From Bradymonas sp963697525 (GTDB lineage Bacteria; Myxococcota_A; Bradymonadia; Bradymonadales; Bradymonadaceae): DNA of 64,000 nucleotides. Under the pieces are notes generated by a model, which was given only the letters and a program-made list of their open reading frames with translations, did no database searches and was not told the DNA's origin. The position numbers and the translations under genes were made by a program. This document shows positions 22,006 to 31,112 of the stretch, piece by piece (position 1 is the first letter of the stretch; each line of letters opens with the position of its first letter). The DNA is taken from contig OY969087.1 of the NCBI GenBank assembly GCA_963697525.1, positions 3,162,001 to 3,226,000 of the forward strand, given 5' to 3'.

Positions 22006-23592
22006 CTACTCGGCGACCACGGGCTCGGCGGCCGAGGCGTCGTCCTCGTCGTCATCGCCCGTCGGCGCCAACATCAGCCCCAGCGGGGCCCCCAATAAAA
22101 TGAGGATGAGCCCGGCGACGACAAAGCCGTTGTCGAAGCTCAAGATCTGCGCGTTGAACGCCATGACTTTGGCCAGCAGCATCGTGGCCTGACGTTGGCC
22201 GGCGCCGAGGTGTTCGCCGATCCACTGGGTGGTGTGGTGAAACCGGTGGGAGGCCATCGGCATGAGCGCGCCCAGGCGCACCATGTGGACCTTGGCGGCG
22301 TGGGACACGTAGGTGTTCAGAATCGCGATGCCGAACGAGCCGCCCACGCGCGAGGCGACGTTCATGAAGCTCGACGCCGTGGGCACGACCTCGTTGGGCA
22401 CGGAGTTCAGCGCCGCGGTCATCAACGGAGACATCAACAAGGCGAGACCGACCCCGCGCACCAACTGCGGGCCGATGATGCCCCAGGCGCCGGTCTTCGG
22501 GTCCAGGTTGCCGAACATGACCAGGGAGATGCCCGTGATGGCGGCCCCGGCCGCGACCAACCAGCGCGCGTGGAATTTATCGGTCAAATGTCCGGCGATC
22601 GGCATACACAGCCCCACCATGATCGCACCCGGCATCAGCCACAGCCCCGTCTGGATGGTGGTAAAGCCCATCAAGTTCTGCAAAAAGATCGGCAGCAGGA
22701 AGATCCCGCCGAACAATCCCATCGAGCGCACCGCCGCCAGGACCAACGCCACCGAATAATTGCGGTAGCGAAACAGGCCCAGATCGAGCAGCGGATCTTC
22801 GGCGGCCAGCTCGGTGGCGATGAACATGACCAGGCCCACCACCGACAGGCTCACACAGGTGATCACGTACATCGAGGTCCACCCCTCGCGCTCGCCGTTG
22901 GCCAGACATAGTAGCGTCGAGATCAGGAACATCGCCAAAAACCCGTAGCCCATCACGTCGAAGGAGCGGTTGGTGCGCTTCTTGGCCGGCGACAGGTCCA
23001 GGATGAACGTGCAGGCGATGAGGGTGAGCACCCCGATGGGCAAGTTGACCGAGAAGATCGTGCGCCAACTGAACCAGTCTGTCAGGTAGCCGCCCAGCGT
23101 CGGTCCGATGGCCGGGCCGATCATGATGCCCGTGCCCCAGATCCCCAGGGCTTTGCCGCGCTCGTGGGGTTCGAAGAGCTCGGTGACCATGGCCATGCTC
23201 ATGGGGCGAACGGCGCCGCCGCCGATCGCCTGCAGAATGCGCGCAACGATCAGCGCGTGGTAGCTCCACGCGACCGCGCACAGCCCCGAGGCGAGGGTGA
23301 AGATGAACAGGGCGATCAAGTACAGGCGCTCGTAGCTGAACCGGTCGGACACGTAGCCGATCAGCGGCATGGTCACCGCCGAGGCGAGCATGAACGCGGT
23401 GGAGACCCACTCGATCTGGTCGCGGTTGACCCCGAACGCGCTCATGATGTTGGGCAGGGCGACGTTGACGATGCTGGTGTCCAGGGCGGCCATCAGGGTG
23501 CCTGCCATCAACAGGCCAAGGACCAGCCAGCGGTGTCGTTCTTCGGCGGAGGTTTTGCTCATGGGGACGCGGGTGACTGCTCGGTCAAGCAT
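22006..23592 (-). CDS. MFS multidrug exporter, DHA2 (EmrB/QacA) family
   Basis: 528 aa with about 14 hydrophobic segments. N-terminal motif GTLMAALDTSIVNVALPNIMSAFGV (DHA2 motif D1), LIGYVSDRFSYERLYL (motif A) and the motif C-like GIMIGPAIGPTLGGYLTDWFSWRTIF mark the H+-antiporter family EmrB/QacA. Expected to export drugs or amphiphiles across the inner membrane. No EmrA-type adaptor adjoins it. An internal ATG at 23562 (MSKTS) is an alternative start; neither has a clear ribosome site. Confidence 0.92.
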   Translation of the reverse strand: MLDRAVTRVPMSKTSAEERHRWLVLGLLMAGTLMAALDTSIVNVALPNIMSAFGVNRDQIEWVSTAFMLASAVTMPLIGYVSDRFSYERLYLIALFIFTLASGLCAVAWSYHALIVARILQAIGGGAVRPMSMAMVTELFEPHERGKALGIWGTGIMIGPAIGPTLGGYLTDWFSWRTIFSVNLPIGVLTLIACTFILDLSPAKKRTNRSFDVMGYGFLAMFLISTLLCLANGEREGWTSMYVITCVSLSVVGLVMFIATELAAEDPLLDLGLFRYRNYSVALVLAAVRSMGLFGGIFLLPIFLQNLMGFTTIQTGLWLMPGAIMVGLCMPIAGHLTDKFHARWLVAAGAAITGISLVMFGNLDPKTGAWGIIGPQLVRGVGLALLMSPLMTAALNSVPNEVVPTASSFMNVASRVGGSFGIAILNTYVSHAAKVHMVRLGALMPMASHRFHHTTQWIGEHLGAGQRQATMLLAKVMAFNAQILSFDNGFVVAGLILILLGAPLGLMLAPTGDDDEDDASAAEPVVAE

Positions 23593-23711
23593 TGAACTGA
23601 CGAGTTCAACCTATAGAACGCACAGTCATCCCGCAACCTTCCCACTCCGGTCGCGCCTCCTGGTGGGCTGGCGGCGCTTGCGGCAAGCAATCTGGCCGGT
23701 GTCGGTGGTGC

Positions 23712-24515
23712 TCAGGGCCGGTGTTTGACCTCGATGGTGGTCGACTCGGCCAGCTCCAGGTGGACCTTTGTGCTGGGCCTGAGCTCGAAGAAGGTGATCT
23801 CGGGCTTGGCGCGGATGCGCCACGGCCAGGACGCCGAGCCCAGCCCGCGGCTGATGTACAGGTAGCTCTCGCCCAGCCGGTAAGGCCCGGCGTAGTATTC
23901 GGTGCCGAATTGAGCGGCGATGCGGTGGGTGAGGCCGGGCACGTTGAATTGGAAGCCGTGGGTGTGCCCGCTCAAGATGAGGTGGCCGCCGCGCTCGGCG
24001 CACGCCGGCGCGATCGCCGGCACGTGGTTCAGCGTCAAACAAAAGCCCTCGTCGCGGTAGCCGTCGAAGGCGGCCTCGACGTCGGCGTGGCGGGTGACAT
24101 GGTCGTCGACCCCCACCACCGCGATCGATTCATCGCCGTGAGCGAAGTCCAGCCATTCGTTGGTCAACAGGGGAATCTCGGCGCGGCCAAACTCGTTGAC
24201 GACCTGCTCTGTGCTCGCCCAGTGATCGTGGTTTCCCAGCACCGCATACATCGGCGAGCTCAGGTGGCCAAGCGTCTGCAGGCACGGTCGGATGTCGTCG
24301 GTGTTGTACCCCACGTAATCGCCGGTCAGGGCGACCAGATGGGGCGCCTGCTCGTTGACGTACTCGACGATCTGGCGCAGGTGGCGCGGTTTGACCCAAC
24401 GGCCCAGATGGATATCGGTGATCTGGGCAATGCTCATCTGGTCCAACCCCTCGCTGATGCGCGGGTGGCGCAGAATGAAACGATTGACCTCGACTTCCTT
24501 GAGAGGGTTGATCAT
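23712..24515 (-). CDS. Metallophosphoesterase (YaeI/LpxG-like)
   Basis: 267 aa with the calcineurin-like metal-binding motifs in order: TDIH (D-x-H), GDY (GDxxY), GNHDH (GNHD/E), HVPAI and GHTHG. C-terminal segment GLGSASWPWRIRAKPEITFFELRP is typical of YaeI-type phosphodiesterases. There is no N-terminal membrane segment, unlike many YaeI proteins. Likely hydrolyses a phosphodiester; substrate unknown (possibly a UDP-lipid). An AGGACG site lies ~11 nt before the ATG. Confidence 0.88.
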   Translation of the reverse strand: MINPLKEVEVNRFILRHPRISEGLDQMSIAQITDIHLGRWVKPRHLRQIVEYVNEQAPHLVALTGDYVGYNTDDIRPCLQTLGHLSSPMYAVLGNHDHWASTEQVVNEFGRAEIPLLTNEWLDFAHGDESIAVVGVDDHVTRHADVEAAFDGYRDEGFCLTLNHVPAIAPACAERGGHLILSGHTHGFQFNVPGLTHRIAAQFGTEYYAGPYRLGESYLYISRGLGSASWPWRIRAKPEITFFELRPSTKVHLELAESTTIEVKHRP

Positions 24516-24644
24516 CGGGACGTACCGTCCTAGTTTGTGCGCCTCGCAGCGAAGGGGCTGACGAATTTCTGTTTACACAATGTGCCCGCTTAGGCTCGCT
24601 CGACAAGAAAATCTGCACTCCTCATTTGCACAAGGTTCGCCTCA

Positions 24645-26319
24645 ATGCCGTACAATCCGTCGAATCCGCTCATTGTCCAGTCGGATCGAACCGTTCTTTT
24701 AGAGACGGCCAACGACAAGTTCGAGGAAGCGCGCGACGCGCTGTCGATATTTGCGGAGATCGTCAAATCCCCGGAGCATATCCACACTTATCGGGTCTCG
24801 CCGCTGTCGCTGTGGAACGCCTCGGCGCTGGGTTATAGCGCCGATCAGGTCAAGGATCAGTTGGCCAAATACAGCAAGTACGACGTACCCGACAACTTGC
24901 TCTTCGACATCGACGACTTCATGTCGCGCTACGGGCGCATCAAGCTGGTCGCCGAGGACGGGGACCACTGGCTGGTCTCCCATGACCAGGTCCTCCTCGA
25001 GGAGGTCGTGCGCCAGAGGCGCGTCGAGCCGTTCATCGAGGGAGGCGTGCGCAACGGGCGCGTCAAGGTCACCAAGGACCAGCGCGGCTTCGTCAAGCAC
25101 GCCCTCATCCAGGTGGGCTACCCGGTCGAGGACCTCGCCGGCTATGTCGAGGGCGATCCGCTCGAGATCAGTTTGCGCCAGCAGACCACCCAGGGCAAGG
25201 AGTTCGGGCTGCGCGACTACCAAAAAGAGGCCGTCGACGCCTTCTGGGCCGGCGGCACCGAGCGCGGCGGCAGCGGGGCGATCGTGCTTCCCTGCGGCGC
25301 GGGCAAGACCATCGTCGCCCTGGGCGCGATGGACGTGGTCAAGGAGCATACGCTCATCTTGACCACCAACGTCACCGCGCTGCGCCAGTGGCGCGACGAG
25401 ATCATCGACAAGACCGACGTCGACCCCGATCTCGTCGGTGAGTACTCCGGCGAGATCAAAGAGATCAAGCCGGTCACCCTGACGACCTACCAGATCTCTG
25501 ACCTACCGCAAGAGCAAGGACTCCGAGTTCAAGCACTTCTCGCTGTTCAACGAGTCCAACTGGGGCCTGATCGTCTACGATGAGGTCCACCTTTTGCCCG
25601 CGCCGGTGTTCCGGGCGGTGGCCAACTTGCAGAGTCGGCGCCGGCTGGGGCTGACGGCGACGTTGGTGCGCGAGGACGGCAAGGAAGACGAGGTGTTCAG
25701 CCTCATCGGGCCCAAAAAATACGACGTGCCCTGGCGCGTGCTCGAGAAGAAAGGGTTTATCGCCACCGCCGAGTGCGCCGAGATGCGCGTGCCGTTTCGC
25801 GACGACGACCTGCGCCTGACCTACGCGCTGGCCGAGCCGCGCGAGAAGTACAAGCTCGCCGCCACCAACCCGGCCAAACTCGACGTCGTCCAGATGCTGT
25901 TGGACCAGCACAAAGCCGATCAGGTGCTCGTCATCGGCCAATATCTCGACCAGCTCGACGACATCCAGGAGATGACCGGTGCGCCCATCATCACCGGGCG
26001 CACCCCCCAGTCCGAGCGCGACGTGTTGTACGAGAAATTTCGCAGCGGTGAGGTGCCGGTGCTGGTGGTCAGCAAGGTCGCCAACTTTGCCGTCGACCTG
26101 CCCGACGCCAACGTCGCCATCCAGGTCAGCGGGACCTTTGGAAGCCGCCAGGAAGAGGCCCAGCGCCTCGGGCGCATCCTTCGCCCCAAGGAAGATGGCA
26201 ACGAGGCGCATTTTTACAGCGTGGTCACCCGCGACTCCACCGAGCAGGAGTACTCCAACAAGCGCCAGCTCTTCCTGACTGAGCAGGGCTACCGCTACCA
26301 CATCGAGACGGTGGAGTAG
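24645..26319 (+). pseudogene. XPB/Ssl2-like DEAD/DEAH helicase, frameshifted
   Basis: The first frame (24645-25583) carries an N-terminal domain and Walker A LPCGAGKT. It runs out of register at VTLTTYQI. From 25498 the next frame continues without loss: LTYRKSKDSEFKHFSLFNES, then motif II VYDEVHLLPAPVF, motif III GLTATL, and motif VI EEAQRLGRILRPK, ending at 26319. Removing one base (near 25497) restores a 557-aa protein, the usual size of bacterial XPB. XPB homologues are 3'-5' DNA translocases linked to repair. As written, helicase domain 2 is separated from domain 1. It may be a real mutation, a sequencing error, or less likely a recoding site. AAGG precedes the ATG by ~9 nt. Confidence 0.85.
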
Positions 26320-26338
26320 GGCGCAGCGGGCGGCGAGT

Positions 26339-26914
26339 TCACTTTTTCTCGAGCTTGTCGCCCCATTTCTGGGTGTAGCCGAAGGCGATGTGGACGGGGG
26401 CGTTTTTCCCCTGATCGTCGTCGGCCATTATCTGGTATTTCTGGGCGCGCATTTCGACCATACCCGGGTGGGGCACATCCACGGAGAGCTTGCCGGCGAA
26501 TTGGCGGAAGCGCTCGCGCACCTGATCGAGGCGAATGTCGTCGCGCTTGACCTCGAGGGTGGCCACTTTGTCGCCGATGCGCGGCCAGAAACCGACGCGG
26601 ATCGACGAGATCGGCCCGCGCGGCTTGTCAAAGACGCAGCCCTGGAAGGTGGCGTCGCCGCCCAAAAAGCCGTTGTGATACTCCATGGTCTTGGGGCACA
26701 GTTGGCGCAGTTTGGCCAGCGCCGCCTTCTTGTCCTGTCCCAGAAAGATACCGTCGAGGCCGCGCAGGGTGGCGTGGTCGTGCTCGGTGGCAAAGATCGG
26801 CGGGGCGTCCTTCAGGATCGCCTGCTGCTGCTCGGGGCTCGGCGGCGGAAGCTTGCGGTCGCACGCCGCCAGGGCGAGCGCGGGGAGGAAAACTGCGAGG
26901 AGTAGGCGTTTCAT
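26339..26914 (-). CDS. Lipoprotein, hypothetical
   Basis: 191 aa from the ATG at 26914, preceded by AAGGA at 6-7 nt. Signal sequence MKRLLLAVFLPALALAAC with a clear lipobox (LAAC), then a mature domain containing RGLDGIFLGQDKKAALAKLRQLCP and KVATLEVKRDDIRLDQVRERFRQFAGK. No family recognised. The frame extends upstream to 27115, but that part lacks a ribosome site and overlaps the divergent gene. Confidence 0.75.
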   Translation of the reverse strand: MKRLLLAVFLPALALAACDRKLPPPSPEQQQAILKDAPPIFATEHDHATLRGLDGIFLGQDKKAALAKLRQLCPKTMEYHNGFLGGDATFQGCVFDKPRGPISSIRVGFWPRIGDKVATLEVKRDDIRLDQVRERFRQFAGKLSVDVPHPGMVEMRAQKYQIMADDDQGKNAPVHIAFGYTQKWGDKLEKK

Positions 26915-27003
26915 GAAGTTCCTTGGGGTGCAGAAGCAGTCTTCGGCCAGTTTCAATATCACCATCAACAACCAACCTCCAAGACTCAACAACGAACAGC
27001 GCC

Positions 27004-27384
27004 ATGGCAATCCAGACCTACCACGGCGGCTGCCATTGCGGCCGTATTCGCTTCGAGATCGACGTCGACCTGGACGCCGCGGAGATCCTCGACTGCAACT
27101 GCTCGATTTGCTCAAAAAGGGGCTTCTTGCACCTGATCGTCGCGCCCGACAAGTTTCGGCTGCTGGGCGGCGAGGACGCGATCGTCGAGTATCGTTTCAA
27201 CACCAGGCAGGCGGTGCACAAGTTCTGCCAGACCTGCGGGATTCATCCATTCTACCAGGCGCGCAGCCATCCTGACGATATCGACGTCAATGTGCGCGTT
27301 TTGGAGGGGGTCGACGTTGGGTCGCTGACCATCACCGCCTTCGACGGGCGCAATTGGGAGGCGAACGTCGCCGACCTCCAGTAG
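27004..27384 (+). CDS. GFA family zinc-binding protein
   Basis: 126 aa. Gfa/CENP-V fold with zinc-binding cysteines: GGCHCGRIRFEI (first pair), CNCSICSK and FCQTCGIHPFYQARSHP. The family was named after glutathione-dependent formaldehyde-activating enzyme, but most members have no proven activity. Cytoplasmic. The ATG at 27004 sits just before the conserved CHC motif; the upstream frame extension is rejected. Converges on rimK, 10 bp apart. Confidence 0.88.
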   Translation: MAIQTYHGGCHCGRIRFEIDVDLDAAEILDCNCSICSKRGFLHLIVAPDKFRLLGGEDAIVEYRFNTRQAVHKFCQTCGIHPFYQARSHPDDIDVNVRVLEGVDVGSLTITAFDGRNWEANVADLQ

Positions 27385-27394
27385 CCCGACGGGC

Positions 27395-28270
27395 TCAGCC
27401 GGCGATTTTCTCCACGCATTTGAGGATGTCTTTGGCGATGTCGCGCCCGGTGGCCTGCTCGATGCCCTCGAGGCCGGGCGAGGCGTTGACCTCGATGACC
27501 AGCGGGCCGCGCGCGCTGGGCAACACGTCGACGCCGGCGATGCGAAGGCCCAGGGCGTGGGCGGCGGCCAGCGCGGTGTCGCGCACCTCCTCGTCGACGG
27601 CGATCTTGCGGGTGGTCCCGCCGCGGTGGACGTTGGCGCGAAACTCGCCTTCCTGGGCGGTGCGCTCCATGGCGGCGACCACCCGGCCGTCGACCACGAA
27701 GATGCGCTGGTCGACGCCGGTGCTCTCCGCGACGAATTCCTGGACGAGCACGTCCTCGCGCAGGCTCCACAGCGTCTCCAGGGTGGAGACCGCCGACTCG
27801 ACGGTGTCCACCTTGATGACGCCCACGCCCTGGGTGCCCTTGATGAGCTTGAGGATCGCCGGCGGCCCGCCGACCTTGACGATCAGCGCGGCGATGTCCT
27901 GGGGGTGTTTGGCCTGCAGCGACACCGGGATGGGCACGCCGGCGGCGGCCAACTCCTGCAGGGCGTGCACCTTGTCGGCGGCGACCATGGTCCCGAAGGC
28001 GGGGTTGAGCACGGGGATGCCCTGCAACTCGAGCTGGCGAAGCAGGCTCAGGCCCCACGAGCTCGACCCGCCGCCGATGCGCGGGATCACGCAGTCGAAG
28101 TCGTCGAGGTGCAGCCCGTCACGCTCGGTGGTCAGGCTGGCGCCCTGCATGAAGATGGCGCAGTCGTGGGGATCGACGATGCGCACGTCGTGCTTGCGCC
28201 GCCGGCCGGCCTCGGCCAGGCGTCGGGTGCTGTAGAGAGTGCGTCCGCGCGACAGGATGGCAATCTTCAT
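27395..28270 (-). CDS. rimK: RimK-type alpha-L-glutamate ligase
   Basis: 291 aa, ATP-grasp ligase. MKIAILSRGRTLYSTRRL and DFDCVIPRIGG form the N-terminal domain; ILKLIKGTQGVGVIKVD is the ATP-grasp loop; VLVQEFVAES, DQRIFVVDGRVVAAMERTA and VDVLPSARGPLVIEVNASPGLEGIE complete the nucleotide and Mg2+ site. The family adds glutamate to the C-terminus of ribosomal protein S6 or makes poly-glutamate. Length matches E. coli RimK (300 aa). Confidence 0.93.
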   Translation of the reverse strand: MKIAILSRGRTLYSTRRLAEAGRRRKHDVRIVDPHDCAIFMQGASLTTERDGLHLDDFDCVIPRIGGGSSSWGLSLLRQLELQGIPVLNPAFGTMVAADKVHALQELAAAGVPIPVSLQAKHPQDIAALIVKVGGPPAILKLIKGTQGVGVIKVDTVESAVSTLETLWSLREDVLVQEFVAESTGVDQRIFVVDGRVVAAMERTAQEGEFRANVHRGGTTRKIAVDEEVRDTALAAAHALGLRIAGVDVLPSARGPLVIEVNASPGLEGIEQATGRDIAKDILKCVEKIAG

Positions 28271-28318
28271 CGACCACTCCTCGCTCGCCTGGGCGGGGCG
28301 ACCGCCGCAATGCCGTCG

Positions 28319-29491
<1,173 letters not shown>

Positions 29492-29779
29492 TAGATCCGC
29501 GCAGGTCTTGATGGGACGGGGCGGGCGCGCCGCCATGGCGGGCCGTAAGGGAATGATGGCCCGATTCGCGGTTGGTTTCAAGGTCGCTGTCGCTGGGCGC
29601 GGCATTTGCGTTGCCGCGCAGGTGCCGCGGGGCACGACGCCTGCGCGGCGCGGGAATCTTGACCGTATACGCGGCCCGTGTTATTTCAAAAGGCGGCAAG
29701 ATCATGCTCAAATTCTGGCGTGAATGCAGCCGCTTGGAAAGCGCGCGACACTGCCACACACTCGCTGCAAGGAGTCTGC
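29492..29779. other. Divergent intergenic region
   Basis: Separates the kinase and receiver-protein starts. AT-rich patches occur near 29690-29715, but I could not assign a -35/-10 pair with confidence. Confidence 0.4.
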
Positions 29780-30919
29780 ATGAGTCCGACGGTTCTGGTC
29801 GCCGATGACAGCCGAACAATTCGCCAAGTCGTCGAGATGGCGCTCAAAGCCGCCCCGTTTGAAGTCGTCGGCGTGGGAAGTGCTCGGGAGGCGATGGAGG
29901 CCGCGGGCCGTGCGCCTTCGGTGATCCTGCTCGACTACCACATGCCCGATGGCAGCGGTTTTGAGGTGTGCCGCGCGCTCAAGAATAACGGCAACACGGC
30001 AAATATCCCGATCATCATTCTGGGAGGCAATGCCCACGGCTTCAACGAGGAGGCCGCGCGCGGAGCCGGGGCCGACGACGTGGTCATGAAACCGTTCAAG
30101 ACGGACACGCTGCTCAATGCCATCGAGGCAGTGGCGGAGATGTCGCAAACGGCCCAGGCAGCGCCGTCGAGCGCGGCCGCGGGAGCGCCGCCAGCGGCGC
30201 CCACGCCCACGCCCGGTCAGCATAACGCCACGCCGCAGCCCTCCGGGCCACCGGCGACTCCGGGTGGGGGCCCGACCCAGTCGGCGCCGAGCCGCCCGCG
30301 CATCCCCGTCGACGACAACAGCGGGGCGCGTCGTCCCACGCCGCGTCACGACTCCGGCAGCCAGCCGCGTCTTCGCACCGGCGGCAGCCAGCCACGGATG
30401 CGCACCACCGAGCAGAGCGGCAGCCAGCCGCGCATGCGCACCACCGAGCAGAGTGGCAGCCAGCCGCGCATGCGCACCACCGAGCAGAGTGGCAGCCAGC
30501 CGCGCATGCACACCGACGGGGCCAGCCAGCCGCGCATCCCCGACGCCAATCAGACCCGCGGGGGCAGCCAGCCGCGCATCTCGACGCCGGATGTCAACGC
30601 GTCGACGCGTGCTCAGGAAGTCTCCCAAAGCGGCGCCGCTCCCACCGGCGGGACCACCAACGACTCGGGCGTGTCCAATATCGGCATGAGCCGCGCCGAG
30701 ATCGAGACCATGGTCAAAGAAGAGGTCAAGCGCTCAGTCAAAGCGCAGCTTCCCGGCCTGCTTCGCAACATCATGGGCGAGGTCTTCCAGCAAAAGGTGC
30801 TCCCCAAGTTGCTCGAGCACGGCGAACAGCGCGTCGATGCCATCGTCCAGCAGCGCCTGGGCGAGCAGATCCGCGAGGCTGTACGCGTCGAGATCGAGCG
30901 GCTGCTGGCCGAAGATTGA
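29780..30919 (+). CDS. Response-regulator receiver protein with repeat linker
   Basis: 379 aa, started at the ATG at 29780 with AAGGAG 6 nt upstream. Residues 1-120 are a CheY-like receiver: acidic pair in VADDSRT, phosphoacceptor Asp in LLDYHMPDG, and lysine in VVMKPFK. Residues ~125-295 are a Pro/Ala then Gln/Arg/Thr-rich linker with the repeat SQPRMRTTEQSG. The C-terminal ~75 residues (RAEIETMVKEEVKRSVKAQLPGLLRNIM...VRVEIERLLAED) are helical, probably a coiled coil or oligomer domain of a type seen in FrzS/RomR-like proteins, though not identifiable here. Partner kinase unknown. Confidence 0.85.
   Translation: MSPTVLVADDSRTIRQVVEMALKAAPFEVVGVGSAREAMEAAGRAPSVILLDYHMPDGSGFEVCRALKNNGNTANIPIIILGGNAHGFNEEAARGAGADDVVMKPFKTDTLLNAIEAVAEMSQTAQAAPSSAAAGAPPAAPTPTPGQHNATPQPSGPPATPGGGPTQSAPSRPRIPVDDNSGARRPTPRHDSGSQPRLRTGGSQPRMRTTEQSGSQPRMRTTEQSGSQPRMRTTEQSGSQPRMHTDGASQPRIPDANQTRGGSQPRISTPDVNASTRAQEVSQSGAAPTGGTTNDSGVSNIGMSRAEIETMVKEEVKRSVKAQLPGLLRNIMGEVFQQKVLPKLLEHGEQRVDAIVQQRLGEQIREAVRVEIERLLAED
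30383..30515 (+). repeat. 36-bp tandem repeat in receiver-protein linker
   Basis: Three full 36-bp units (30383-30418, 30419-30454, 30455-30490) plus part of a fourth, each encoding GSQPRMRTTEQS. Degenerate SQPR units extend on both sides (from ~30356 to ~30585). In-frame, so copy number can change linker length only. Confidence 0.9.
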
Positions 30920-30943
30920 CGCTTGGCTCCAGCACCGCTCGAC

Positions 30944-30970
30944 AAAAACCCGCCGGCCGGCGGGTTTTTT
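30944..30970 (+). terminator. Intrinsic terminator after receiver gene
   Basis: Palindrome AAAAACCCGCCGG/CCGGCGGGTTTTT ending in six T, 25 nt after the stop. The A-tract on the other arm would also allow function on the minus strand. Confidence 0.88.
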
Positions 30971-31007
30971 GTTGCGCCGCGCTCGCCGGGGGCAACCGGT
31001 GTCGGGC

Positions 31008-31035
31008 TTGACCCAGCTTTGCTCCGATGGATAAA
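31008..31035 (+). promoter_or_regulatory. Candidate sigma70-type promoter for valS
   Basis: TTGACC (31008-31013), 16-nt spacer, GATAAA (31030-31035), 78 nt before the valS ATG and just after the upstream terminator. Confidence 0.45.
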
Positions 31036-31112
31036 ACCCGACGGGTGAATACACTGTACGAATTACGCGCCGCGTGCTTTCGCGCGGCGACCAAGGCAAC
31101 GAGGACGACGAT

